Positions 25,179 through 34,635 of a stretch of 64,000 bases of DNA are shown in pieces. The notes under the pieces are model-generated. The model saw only the letters and a program-made list of their open reading frames with translations, searched no databases and was not told the DNA's origin. Made by a program: the position numbers and the translations under genes. Position 1 is the first letter of the stretch, and each line of letters opens with the position of its first letter. The stretch lies in contig UQLC01000002.1 in assembly GCA_900541795.1 (NCBI GenBank), positions 62,001 to 126,000 of the forward strand, given 5' to 3'. Origin of the DNA: an uncultured Collinsella sp. GTDB taxonomy: Bacteria > Actinomycetota > Coriobacteriia > Coriobacteriales > Coriobacteriaceae.

Positions 25179-25862
25179 CTAGATTACGAAGAGGATCACC
25201 GCCATGAACTGGAAGATGCTGCCGGCGAGCACCCACAGGTGAAACACGCTGTGCAGATAGCGCACGTTTTTGGCGATATAGAACGGCACGCCCGCGGTGT
25301 AGCACACGCCGCCGACGGCGAGCAGGGCAAGCGCCACGGGGTTGAGCAGTGCCACAAGTTCGGGCAGCTTAAAGACGACGAGCCAGCCCATCAGCAGGTA
25401 GACCAGGCCACTTACCCAGTGCGGTTGACGCTCGCGCATAAAGCACTCGAGGGCGATGCCGATAATGGCGATGGCCCATACGGCAAAGAACAGCATAGGA
25501 CCGCCGTCGTTTGCGAGCGTGATGAGACAAAACGGCGTATAGCTGCCGGCTATGAGCAGGTAGATGCAGCTGTGGTCGATAATGCGAAACACGCGCTTGG
25601 CGCGAGCGGGCTGAATCGCATGGTAGAGCGTGGAGGCAAGGTATTCGAGGATAATGCTGACACCATAGACAATCGCCGCGGCCATGTGGGCCGGGCCTCC
25701 GCCGCGCAGGGCAGCAAATACGATCAGGAGTACCAGGCCCGCGATACCCAGCAGGCAGCCGACACCATGGGTGACGGAGTTCATGATCTCCTCGCCCACC
25801 GTGTAGTGTGGAACGGCCGCGGTCTTGGGTCGCGGCTTAGAACTGTCGCTCGAATCGGACAT
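25179..25862 (-). CDS. Hemolysin III / YqfA-type PAQR membrane protein
   Basis: The roughly 227-residue protein has seven TM segments and the HlyIII signature: EEIMNSVTHGVGCLLGI, then STLYHAI, RIIDHSCIYLLIAGSYTPF and FHLWVLAGS. The conserved His residues (SVTHG, LYHA, FHLW) could bind metal, as in PAQR proteins. ATG 25862 has GGAGG 11 nt upstream; a TTG at 25880 overlaps that site. It lies 108 bp upstream of the CNNM-type gene and may share its transcript. Confidence 0.92.
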   Translation of the reverse strand: MSDSSDSSKPRPKTAAVPHYTVGEEIMNSVTHGVGCLLGIAGLVLLIVFAALRGGGPAHMAAAIVYGVSIILEYLASTLYHAIQPARAKRVFRIIDHSCIYLLIAGSYTPFCLITLANDGGPMLFFAVWAIAIIGIALECFMRERQPHWVSGLVYLLMGWLVVFKLPELVALLNPVALALLAVGGVCYTAGVPFYIAKNVRYLHSVFHLWVLAGSIFQFMAVILFVI

Positions 25863-25969
25863 GCCGGTTACATCCTCCAACGTAAAGAGTTCTCAACACT
25901 ATATCAAAGCGTCTAGGTACGTGCGAAATTTGCACCATACGTGACCCTTTGTTTACCCATTCTTTGCCT

Positions 25970-26028
25970 GTTGACGCATCAACGGCGAACGTCCATAATG
26001 CGCTTGCATTAAATGTTGACGTATTAAC
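25970..26028 (+). promoter_or_regulatory. Promoter with two operator-like palindromes
   Basis: -35 TTGACG (25971-25976), a 17-bp spacer and -10 CATAAT (25994-25999). GTTGACGCATCAAC (25970-25983) is a palindrome over the -35. GTTGACGTATTAAC (26015-26028), nearly the same, lies at about +9 to +22. Two like sites 45 bp apart around the start of transcription suggest repression by one regulator. AGGAG precedes the ATG at 26049. Confidence 0.6.
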
Positions 26029-26048
26029 ATCTTATAGGAGAATACCGC

Positions 26049-27014
26049 ATGGCTCAAAACGCACGTTCCCATCGAAAGCTCAAGATGGCCGGCATCGTTG
26101 CACTGGTGGTTGTCGTTGTGCTGCTCGGATTTGCCGGCAACTTTCTGTTTGACTTCGCGCTGAATCCCCAAGCGCCGTACACCATGAAGATGATGCAGGA
26201 TAGCAAGAACGACAAAGAAGGCGAGCAGCCGGATGCCGAGGACACCGAGGCGCGGGCATGGTTTAAAGAAAACCGCAAGAGCAGCAGCCTCACCGCAGAT
26301 GACGGAACCGAGCTCGCCGCTTGGTTTTTTGCCGCCTCGGAGAACACCCACGATTACGCCGTCTGCCTGCATGGATATACCAACGAGCCCATCGGCATGG
26401 CCCGATACGTCAAGCGATTCCACGACCGCGGCATGAACGTGCTCGCGCCTGCCGCCCGCGCCCACGAGCGCTCCGGCGGCGACTATATCGGCATGGGCTG
26501 GCCCGAGCGGCTCGATATCGTTGCATGGATTGGGCGGATCGTTGCGGCCGACCCCGAGGCGCGCATCCTGGTCTTTGGCGAGTCGATGGGTGCAGCAACT
26601 GCCATGAACGTCGCGGGGGAATCTCTACCCGCAAACGTAAAATGCATTATCGAGGACTGTGGTTATACGAGTGTTTGGGACGAGTTTTCCCTGCAACTCA
26701 AGGACGTGTTCGGCCTGCCCAGCTTTCCCTTGCTCGATGTAGCAAACTTGGTGTGCAACGTGCGCGCGGGCTACGACTTTCATAAGGCGAGCAGTGTGGA
26801 GCAACTCAAACACGCGACGGTTCCCATGCTGTTTATCCACGGCGACCAGGACACCTTTGTGCCGTACAGCATGCTCGACCAAAACTACGACGCGTGCGCC
26901 AGCAAGGTCAAGCAAAAGCTCACCGTCCATGGCGCCACCCACGCCAAGAGCGCGCAGGTCGACCCCGAACTCTACTGGAACACGGTCGACGACTTCCTCG
27001 ACGAGTATTTTTAG
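26049..27014 (+). CDS. Membrane-anchored alpha/beta hydrolase
   Basis: The 321-residue protein has an N-terminal TM anchor (about 13-35) and an alpha/beta-hydrolase fold with an oxyanion-type LHGYTNEP, nucleophile S179 in FGESMG, an Asp in IHGDQDTF and a His in GATHAKS. This resembles the BAAT/YqkD-like serine hydrolases of Firmicutes and Actinobacteria. It should face outside, tethered by the anchor. The substrate is unknown. It is a single-gene transcript with a clear promoter and a bidirectional terminator. Confidence 0.85.
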   Translation: MAQNARSHRKLKMAGIVALVVVVVLLGFAGNFLFDFALNPQAPYTMKMMQDSKNDKEGEQPDAEDTEARAWFKENRKSSSLTADDGTELAAWFFAASENTHDYAVCLHGYTNEPIGMARYVKRFHDRGMNVLAPAARAHERSGGDYIGMGWPERLDIVAWIGRIVAADPEARILVFGESMGAATAMNVAGESLPANVKCIIEDCGYTSVWDEFSLQLKDVFGLPSFPLLDVANLVCNVRAGYDFHKASSVEQLKHATVPMLFIHGDQDTFVPYSMLDQNYDACASKVKQKLTVHGATHAKSAQVDPELYWNTVDDFLDEYF

Positions 27015-27060
27015 GCAAATAGTACGGTTTACTGGCCTATCTGACCCCCTAGCACTTCCG

Positions 27061-27099
27061 AAAAGCCGCCCGTGGGCACTGTGCTCACGGGCGGCTTTT
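27061..27099. terminator. Bidirectional terminator
   Basis: AAAAGCCGCCCGTG (27061-27074) and CACGGGCGGCTTTT (27086-27099) form a 14-bp perfect stem with A- and T-runs on either side. It serves the plus-strand hydrolase gene and the minus-strand DUF362 gene. Confidence 0.92.
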
Positions 27100-27147
27100 G
27101 CTAACAGTTGTGCTACAAAGGCGCTTGTTTTGTCTAATAGCTAGGTG

Positions 27148-28353
27148 CTACTTGACCTCGATGAGCTCGTACTTGCTCGTGCCCAGGCCGATCTTCTCGG
27201 CGTGCGCGATGCAGGTGCGCCAGTCGGTGTCGGGATGCGTGATGCAGAAGGGGTCCTTGGCCTGATCGCCCTCCAGATGCTCGTGGTTGTGCTCCATCTT
27301 GGCCGCGCTATCGGTGAGCTCGGTGTTGGGCAGCAGCTCGGATGCCATGACGGCGTCGGCGCAGGCCTGGTCGATGGCGACCGGGTCGAAGCTCGCGAAC
27401 ATGCCGATATCGTTGACGATGGGCGTGTCGTTTTCGGGATGGCAGTCGCAGTTGGGGCTAATGTCCATGGCGAGCGAAATGTGGAAGCTCGGGCGGCCGT
27501 CGACGACGGCCTTGGTGTACTCGGCGATCTTACAGTTGAGCACGTCGGCCGCGGCGTCATAGCCGGGCTTGATGGCGTCCTGGTTGCACACGCCGATGCA
27601 GCGGCCGCAACCCACGCAGCGATCGTGGTCGATGGCGGCCACGTGGACCGTGCGGGTGTTACCGTTGGCAAGCTCGCGCTCGCGGGTGTCGTCAAACGAG
27701 ATAGCGTTGTGCGCACAGACCTTTTCGCAGGCACGGCAGCCAACACAGTGCTCGGTCGCGACGTTCGGCTTGCCGGCGGCATGCTGCTCCATCTTGCCGG
27801 CACGGCTGCCGCCTCCCATGCCCAGGTTCTTCATGGCGCCGCCAAAGCCGGCCTGCTCATGGCCCTTAAAGTGGGTGAGGCTGATCACGATATCGGCGTC
27901 CATGAGAGCCTGACCGATCTTGGCCTCGCGCACGTACTCGCCGCCCTCGACCGGGACGAGTGCCTCGTCGGTGCCCTTGAGGCCGTCGGCGATGATGATC
28001 TGGCAGCCCGTGGCATACGGGGTAAAACCGTTCTGGTAGGCGGTATCGATGTGCTCGAGCGCGTTTTTGCGGCTACCCACATAGAGCGTATTGCAGTCGG
28101 TGAGGAAGGGCTTGCCTCCCAGCTCCTTCACGACATCCGCGACGGCGCGAGCGTAGTTGGGGCGCAAAAAGCTCAGATTGCCCAGCTCGCCAAAGTGAAT
28201 CTTGATGGCGACGAACTTGTTCTCAAAGTCGATCTGCTCGATACCGGCGTGACGGATGAGGCGCTTGAGCTTGTCGAGCTGGCTCTCGCGAGCATGCGTG
28301 CGCAGGTTGGTAAAGTACACCTTTGCCGGTGCTGCGGGTGCGGTTGCGGTCAT
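27148..28353 (-). CDS. DUF362 protein with two [4Fe-4S] ferredoxin motifs
   Basis: The 401-residue protein has a DUF362 domain (about 10-190; KIHFGELGN, then LTHFKGHEQAGFGGAMKNLGMG), then two [4Fe-4S] motifs, CVGCRACEKVCA and CVGCGRCIGVCN (about 203-270), and a C-terminal part that completes the fold. There is no signal peptide, so it should be cytosolic. Such proteins are widespread in anaerobes and are thought to be redox proteins of unknown partner. GAGGGG precedes the ATG. It is transcribed alone. Confidence 0.88.
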   Translation of the reverse strand: MTATAPAAPAKVYFTNLRTHARESQLDKLKRLIRHAGIEQIDFENKFVAIKIHFGELGNLSFLRPNYARAVADVVKELGGKPFLTDCNTLYVGSRKNALEHIDTAYQNGFTPYATGCQIIIADGLKGTDEALVPVEGGEYVREAKIGQALMDADIVISLTHFKGHEQAGFGGAMKNLGMGGGSRAGKMEQHAAGKPNVATEHCVGCRACEKVCAHNAISFDDTRERELANGNTRTVHVAAIDHDRCVGCGRCIGVCNQDAIKPGYDAAADVLNCKIAEYTKAVVDGRPSFHISLAMDISPNCDCHPENDTPIVNDIGMFASFDPVAIDQACADAVMASELLPNTELTDSAAKMEHNHEHLEGDQAKDPFCITHPDTDWRTCIAHAEKIGLGTSKYELIEVK

Positions 28354-28440
28354 AGATCTATCCCCTCGGTCTATATGGCGTTACAGACATAAGAGGATGG
28401 TACCCGTTGAAGCAGGGTTAATGTCAAGCACGGCGCCCAG

Positions 28441-28610
28441 TCATTGGGTAGTCATTGGGGACAGACTTAAATGACTGAAACCACTCATTGGGGACAGACT
28501 TAAATGAGTGCCGCCAGGGACAGTCCTTGCCGGCCCGGCCAGCGAGCCGGCGAATCGGCAAAGACCGTCCCCGATGACTAGTCGTTTAAGAACGTCCCCG
28601 ATGACTACTC
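28441..28610. repeat. Cluster of REP-like palindromes
   Basis: Palindromes of the GGGGAC/TTAAATGA family lie at 28450-28476 (AGTCATT/AAATGACT) and 28482-28510 (CACTCATT/AAATGAGTG). A GC-rich hairpin with GGGACAGTCCTTGCCGGC follows at about 28515-28572. A reversed copy at 28573-28610 supplies the stop codon of the ABC permease gene (TAG at 28605). Confidence 0.85.
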
Positions 28611-31271
28611 TTGGACTTTGAGGGCTTCGGCCAGGCTGACGCGCTTGATAGAACGCGTGTGTAGCAGCGCCACGACCAGGTAGGTCGCAAAGCCAATGCC
28701 CACGCACGCCGTCATGGACCAAGCGGGCACGTAGATCTCGATATTGCCGTTGTAGGCGAGCAGCATCGAGCGGAAGATGGCCGTAAGCGAGCCAATAATG
28801 ACCGGCAGGCTCAGCACAAGCGACGCCACCACGCACAGCGTGATCGAGCGGATGTACAGATGCGAGATCTCGCTATCGCGATAGCCAAAGACTTTCATGT
28901 AGCTGATCGAACGGGCGCCGTGGTCGATCACAGCCTTGGTCAACAGGTACATAAACAGCAGGAAAATAAACACCGCGAGCCCAACCATCATGCCGATCAT
29001 TTTGCTCATCATGCCGATAAACTGGTCGCCCACGGCGCGCATGTCGTCGGGCGTGGTGTCGCCGGCAAAGTAACGAGCATCGAGATCGAGCTTCTCGTCG
29101 CTCACATAGCCGTTAAAGTAGGCGGCGTCGTTGTCGAACAGCTCGTTAAAGTCATCGATACTCATATAGATATTCATGTCCGACTTTGAACCCCAGGTAC
29201 AATCCTTGCCCGCGTACTCAAGGGAATAATGCTCGCCCTCGTACTTGTCGCCGAGCATGACCTTCTGACCCTCGCTCCAGCCAAACTTATCGAGCAGACC
29301 GCCGCCAAAGACGATGCGCCCATCGCCGACGTTGAGGTCTTTCCAATAGCGCGAATCGGTTGAAATGCCGTAGACGGAAATCGTCTCCTCGCCATTTCCA
29401 TCGCCGCGGTCGTATTGCAGCTGGTAAACGGCGTATTTCTCAGCCTGTGCGATTGCGCCCGCGCCGTTGTCGGTCGTATTGACCGGGTGGATATCGTCGT
29501 TGTCAGTGTCAATCTTGGAGGCTTTGTCGATCAGGTCGATAGCCTCATCACGGTTGCAGCCGAGGGCATCGGCAAGATCATCGAGGCGCGCATAAAGCGC
29601 ATCCTTCTTGTCCTGGACCTTGGCAAGCGCATCCTGCGCCGCAGTCAGGCTCTCGGCAGACGGAGATGCGGTCGCGGCATCGGCTGCCGTCTGCGCCGCA
29701 TCGGCCGCGTCGTCAAGCTCGTCATCGGCATCCTGGGCAGCGGTTAGCAGCGCGCCGTCAACCGACTGCAAGCGCTCGAGTGCCGACCACTGCTCGCGCT
29801 CCTCGGCGGTGCCCTCGAGCTCCAGCGGCGCCTTGAGCGTGTACTGGTGCTCGGCGACCAGGCTCGTCTTCAGGTTGTCCGCGTAGTGCGTCATCGTGGG
29901 CAGAATCGCCAGGCCAAAAAGCATCAGCAGCGACGCAAATGCAATGCCCACGAAGAGCGTGGCGAAGTTGCCCAGGTTGCGCAGGAAGATACGCAGGCGG
30001 AAGCGGGAAACAAAGCCCATGCGCTCCGGCAGCTGCAGGCCGCACTTGGTACCCGATTTGCCGCTCGCCTCGTGACGAAGGAATTGCAACGGCGTCTTGC
30101 CCATTTTGCGAAGCAGGCCCACCAGCGTGATGAGGATGAGCGCGGCGGCGGGAACCACGGCGCACTTCACAAAGATCTCCCAGCTCCAGTACACCTGGAA
30201 GGGCGGCAGGCTGTACGAACCGTAATAGAGGCTGCGCATGGGCTCGGTAAAGAACACAACGCCGAGCGCAGTGCCCAAAAGCGCTGCGAGCACGCCCACG
30301 ATGGCGGGAAGCGCAAGGTAGTGCAGCACGATCTCGCGACGGCGATAGCCGCTGGCGAGCAGTGTGCCAATGATGGCGCTCTCCTCCTCGATGGTGGCGT
30401 CGGTAAGGACCACAAAGACGAACGCCATGATCACGATGATGATGTCGAGCAGCGTCATCCACATCATAGAGTCGCCGTCCACGTCGTCGCGCGCGTAGCC
30501 AATACCCTGGTTGGAATCGGCGTCGATCAGATCGTCCACGCGCGTATCGGCATCGGTCAGCGCCTCGACCATATCCTGCTCCGCATCGATGCGGTCCGCA
30601 GTGGAGAGGTCGCGATCGGTAAAGGTAAAGGAGTAGGTGTAGGCGGGCGCGCCGCCGACGTCCTCGAGCGCGGCAAAGCCAGCGTCGGTGACCTCGGCCA
30701 CGCCATAGGTGATGGTGTCCACCGTAAAGTCGGAGTTGTTGAGGAACAGCGCCTGGCTATCGGGTTGAGTCATGATGCCGCAGATGGTGTAGGTGCGACC
30801 CTCGAGCTCGACCTTATCGCCCACGGCGAGATCGTTGTTGGTGGCGAAGACACGGTCGATTGCCACCTCATCGTCCGTCTTGGGCTCCTTGCCCTCACAG
30901 TAGGACGCGATATCGACCTTGGTGCGGTGCGCATAGGTGCGCAGCGTGCGCTTGGTGCCGTCGTCGCCGGACGCCTTTTTGATGATGGCGTCGATGGAGA
31001 AGTTCTTGTAGAGCGTGACGCCGCCGACGTCGCCGGCTGCACCCTCGGCTGCCTTGAGCTGGTCTTTGGTGGCCTCGAAAGAGGTGGTCACGCGGCCGTC
31101 CTCAATCGTGTACGCATCGCGCATGTCGTCGATAAGGCAACCGATGGAATGCGCTGCGAGCAAAAAGCCCGAGGTAAGGGCGATGCTTCCGCACATAAGC
31201 AAAAAGATGCCCAGGTACTTGCCGATATTGCGGCGCAGCTCGCGCGGGAGACGTTTTGTGAGAGGTGTCAT
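28605..31271 (-). CDS. ABC transporter permease, FtsX/MacB type
   Basis: The 888-residue membrane protein has an N-terminal TM segment, a large extracellular domain and two FtsX-type permease blocks. One is at about 275-400 (IIVIMAFVFVVLTDATIEEESAIIGTL) and one is near the C-terminus (about 755-880; LFMYLLTKAVIDHG). Another extracellular part (about 480-750) includes an Ala/Asp-rich coiled coil (ADAATASPSAESLTAAQDAL). ATG 31271 is 9 nt after the stop of the ATPase gene. Permease plus ATPase form a MacB/LolCDE-like system, likely for lipoprotein, peptide or cell-wall tasks. The stop codon lies inside a repeat element. Confidence 0.88.
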   Translation of the reverse strand: MTPLTKRLPRELRRNIGKYLGIFLLMCGSIALTSGFLLAAHSIGCLIDDMRDAYTIEDGRVTTSFEATKDQLKAAEGAAGDVGGVTLYKNFSIDAIIKKASGDDGTKRTLRTYAHRTKVDIASYCEGKEPKTDDEVAIDRVFATNNDLAVGDKVELEGRTYTICGIMTQPDSQALFLNNSDFTVDTITYGVAEVTDAGFAALEDVGGAPAYTYSFTFTDRDLSTADRIDAEQDMVEALTDADTRVDDLIDADSNQGIGYARDDVDGDSMMWMTLLDIIIVIMAFVFVVLTDATIEEESAIIGTLLASGYRRREIVLHYLALPAIVGVLAALLGTALGVVFFTEPMRSLYYGSYSLPPFQVYWSWEIFVKCAVVPAAALILITLVGLLRKMGKTPLQFLRHEASGKSGTKCGLQLPERMGFVSRFRLRIFLRNLGNFATLFVGIAFASLLMLFGLAILPTMTHYADNLKTSLVAEHQYTLKAPLELEGTAEEREQWSALERLQSVDGALLTAAQDADDELDDAADAAQTAADAATASPSAESLTAAQDALAKVQDKKDALYARLDDLADALGCNRDEAIDLIDKASKIDTDNDDIHPVNTTDNGAGAIAQAEKYAVYQLQYDRGDGNGEETISVYGISTDSRYWKDLNVGDGRIVFGGGLLDKFGWSEGQKVMLGDKYEGEHYSLEYAGKDCTWGSKSDMNIYMSIDDFNELFDNDAAYFNGYVSDEKLDLDARYFAGDTTPDDMRAVGDQFIGMMSKMIGMMVGLAVFIFLLFMYLLTKAVIDHGARSISYMKVFGYRDSEISHLYIRSITLCVVASLVLSLPVIIGSLTAIFRSMLLAYNGNIEIYVPAWSMTACVGIGFATYLVVALLHTRSIKRVSLAEALKVQE

Positions 31272-31279
31272 GGCGCCGC

Positions 31280-31993
<714 letters not shown>

Positions 31994-32087
31994 GGTATCC
32001 CCTATTGTTAGCCCCGTACTACTTTATGAGCGTAATAGTAAACCTTGGCGAACTATTTTGGGGCGAGGCTTGGGATTTATTTCAGAC

Positions 32088-32241
32088 TAGTCATTGGGGA
32101 CGCTCTTAAATGACCAGTCACAAGGGACGCTCTTTCGCCACCCGGCAGTTGGGGACGCTCCTTATCTGCCCCCGATGGCTAGTCATTTAAGTCTGTCCCC
32201 AATGAATACTTTTGGTCGTTTAAGTCTGTCCCCAATGAGTA
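32088..32241. repeat. Cluster of REP-like palindromes
   Basis: Copies of the GGGGAC family lie at 32088-32114 (forward), 32144-32170 (GGCAGTTGGGGACGCTCC...CTGCC, a different arm sequence), and in reverse at about 32178-32205 and 32214-32241. The cluster fills the gap between the two ABC operons. Confidence 0.82.
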
Positions 32242-32246
32242 GGTGT

Positions 32247-33452
32247 CTAGGCGTGGGATTTGTTGTGGGCGAGGGCTAGGCCTACGGCGGCAATGGCGGC
32301 GGCGAAGAGCACGGTGACGCCCAGGTCGCAGGCGATGTCGCCCAACACGGCAGACGTCAGGTCCGAAGCAAGCGCCTTGCCGATCGCGTCGTTCACCCAA
32401 TACGTCGGCACAAAGTGCGCCACCGTCTGCACGGCCGAGCCCATGAGCGACAGCGGCATCCAAGCGCCGCCCAAAAACGTCATGAGCATGCCGAGCAGGT
32501 TGCCCACGCCGTTGAGCAGCTCCTCACGCGCACCCAGGCTCGAAAGGGCAAAGCCAACGGCCAGCGGCGTGCACGCCAGGGCAAACGTCGCCGCCAGCGC
32601 CAGGCACACACGACCCACGCCGACCTCGGCAACCGCGCCGGCAAAGCCCACGACGCCCATCATGCTCGACACAAACCAGATGCAGACGGTGATCACAGTG
32701 GCGGCCGCAAACACGGCGAGCGAACGCCGGCGCTCGGAGATTGGGCCGGCATCCATACGACGCACGCGCTCGGGCTCGTTCATGCCCGAGAACACCAGCC
32801 CCACCGATACGATGACCGACGAGATAATCGCGTACGCGCCAAAGTTGAAATACGACTTGAGCATGGCGGCGGCAGTCGAACCAACCTTGACCTGCTCAAT
32901 CTGGACCTCGGCGCGCTTGGCGGCGGCATGCTCGGCGGCCTTGGCGACGCTACCATTAGAGGCGGCGGGCTCTAGGGCCGCTGCAGCGCCCGCGAGCGAA
33001 ATCCAGCGCGAGGCCTCAGCAGACGAAAGCGCCGCCGCCATGGTGCCGGCACCGTAGGTCACATCGAGCTTGGGCAGGGCCTCCCCCGCGCGGGCGGCCG
33101 CGACCAGGTCGTTCTCAAACCCCTCCGGGATAAAGAACACGCAGTCGGCGCTACCCTTGGCGCTGTTGCTCTTGGAGAGCGCGTCCGCAAGATCGTAGGT
33201 ATCGTCGCCGACGCCCGTGACCAACTCAAAGCGCGACCCCAGGTGCTTGGTGAGCGCATGCGAAAGGTCGCTGTCGTCGCGGTCGACCACGATCACGTTG
33301 GCATCGTAGGGCTCGTACTCGGTGAGCTGCGACGAGTTCCAGCTCACCGATGCCGCGATGAATACGCCCATGAGCGAGATGAACACCGTATAGATGAGCA
33401 GGTAGAACGGGTGCGCCAGCGCCATGCGAAGCGCAGTCTTAAAGGTGCTCAT
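32247..33452 (-). CDS. ABC-2 type permease
   Basis: The roughly 401-residue protein has the ABC-2 layout: one TM near residue 20, a large extracellular loop (about 45-200), then five TM segments (about 210-395). AAGGAG precedes ATG 33452, which overlaps the end of the other permease gene by 14 bp. Two such permeases would form a heterodimer driven by the ATPase two genes upstream. ABC-2 exporters of this kind move lipids, peptides or antibiotics; the cargo is unknown. Confidence 0.88.
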   Translation of the reverse strand: MSTFKTALRMALAHPFYLLIYTVFISLMGVFIAASVSWNSSQLTEYEPYDANVIVVDRDDSDLSHALTKHLGSRFELVTGVGDDTYDLADALSKSNSAKGSADCVFFIPEGFENDLVAAARAGEALPKLDVTYGAGTMAAALSSAEASRWISLAGAAAALEPAASNGSVAKAAEHAAAKRAEVQIEQVKVGSTAAAMLKSYFNFGAYAIISSVIVSVGLVFSGMNEPERVRRMDAGPISERRRSLAVFAAATVITVCIWFVSSMMGVVGFAGAVAEVGVGRVCLALAATFALACTPLAVGFALSSLGAREELLNGVGNLLGMLMTFLGGAWMPLSLMGSAVQTVAHFVPTYWVNDAIGKALASDLTSAVLGDIACDLGVTVLFAAAIAAVGLALAHNKSHA

Positions 33453-34626
33453 AGCGGCTCCTTCCAAAGGTCAGCGTGGCGGCGGCAACGAACAGCAGCG
33501 CCATAAGGACCAGCGCGCCGGCGCGAACGACAAAGGGGCCCAGGTTCTCAAAGAAATACAGGCGGTTGAACATGTCGCAGATGAGCTTGACGGGGTTGAG
33601 CCAGCACTCGGCCGGGCAGGCGCGGGCGACGTCGTCGGCAAGCGCCATCGCCGGCTCGCCGTAGAGGCCGGCGAACAGGGCGCACGTGGTAGCAAAGCCC
33701 GTGAGGATGCCCGACTTGGACGCCTTGCCGTCCTTAACGGGAAGCGTGCCCACAAAGAGCCCCAAGCCCGTGGCGGCAAGCGCGGAAGCGGCGCCACCCA
33801 CCAGACACAGTCCCTCGCGCCCGCCAAAGTCGACGCCCACGACCAGGCGCACGTAGCCGATCGCGATCGTCATCGAGGCGAAGGAGACCAGCCACGAGCC
33901 GACAAAAATGCCGGCTAGCGACGCCGTCTTGGAAAGGCCGCCCACGCAGCGGCGTGCGCCAAGGCCCGACAGATTGGGCTGCAGATCGACGACGCTCAAG
34001 GCGGCAAACTCGGCAGACATCATCGCGACCAGGCCAAAAAGCGCGTAATAGTAGATGACTGTGCCATCGGGCGTAGCGCGCGTCAGGCTTACGCGGCGGG
34101 TGCCGCCCTCGAGCGACAGGGCGCGCGCAACCGCCTCGGGGTCGGCGATCGCCGCCGGGTTGTCCTGGGCAATCTGGGACATGAGCTCGGCATTTTGCGT
34201 ATACGAGCTCGCCACCGTCTCAAGGATGCTGCGGTCGGTGAGCACCGACGAGGCGCGCGAGCTGTCATAACTCGAAAGCAGTGTGAGCTTGGGCGTACCC
34301 GCGTCGTCGACCGTATAGATGCCCGCAACCTCGCCGGCCTTAAGCGCACGGTTCGCGTCGGCTGCGTCGTCGCACTCGTGGATCTCGAGCAGCTGGTCGT
34401 CGCCTTCCTTGGCAAGCGACGTCGCCACGTCCTTAAAGGTCGAGGCGTCCCAGGCCTCATCCGCTACGACGGCCACCGGCACCGGGTCGACCGTGCCGTC
34501 GGAGCTGAGGTTCGCAAACATAAACATGAACATCGTGGAAAGCGCGATGGGAAAGAGAGCGCCCCAGACCCACGTGCTCGGCCGGCGCAGCAGCGTCTTG
34601 ACCGTAATGATAATGGTGTTGAACAT
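33439..34626 (-). CDS. ABC-2 type permease
   Basis: This 395-residue ABC-2 permease has the same layout as its neighbour: MFNTIIITVKTLLRRPSTWVWG at the start, an extracellular loop (about 40-175) and five C-terminal TM segments. GGGGG precedes the ATG, 9 bp after the ATPase stop. It is the middle gene of a three-gene operon that runs away from a histidine kinase/regulator pair. Confidence 0.88.
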   Translation of the reverse strand: MFNTIIITVKTLLRRPSTWVWGALFPIALSTMFMFMFANLSSDGTVDPVPVAVVADEAWDASTFKDVATSLAKEGDDQLLEIHECDDAADANRALKAGEVAGIYTVDDAGTPKLTLLSSYDSSRASSVLTDRSILETVASSYTQNAELMSQIAQDNPAAIADPEAVARALSLEGGTRRVSLTRATPDGTVIYYYALFGLVAMMSAEFAALSVVDLQPNLSGLGARRCVGGLSKTASLAGIFVGSWLVSFASMTIAIGYVRLVVGVDFGGREGLCLVGGAASALAATGLGLFVGTLPVKDGKASKSGILTGFATTCALFAGLYGEPAMALADDVARACPAECWLNPVKLICDMFNRLYFFENLGPFVVRAGALVLMALLFVAAATLTFGRSRYEHL

Positions 34627-34635
34627 GGCTGCCCC

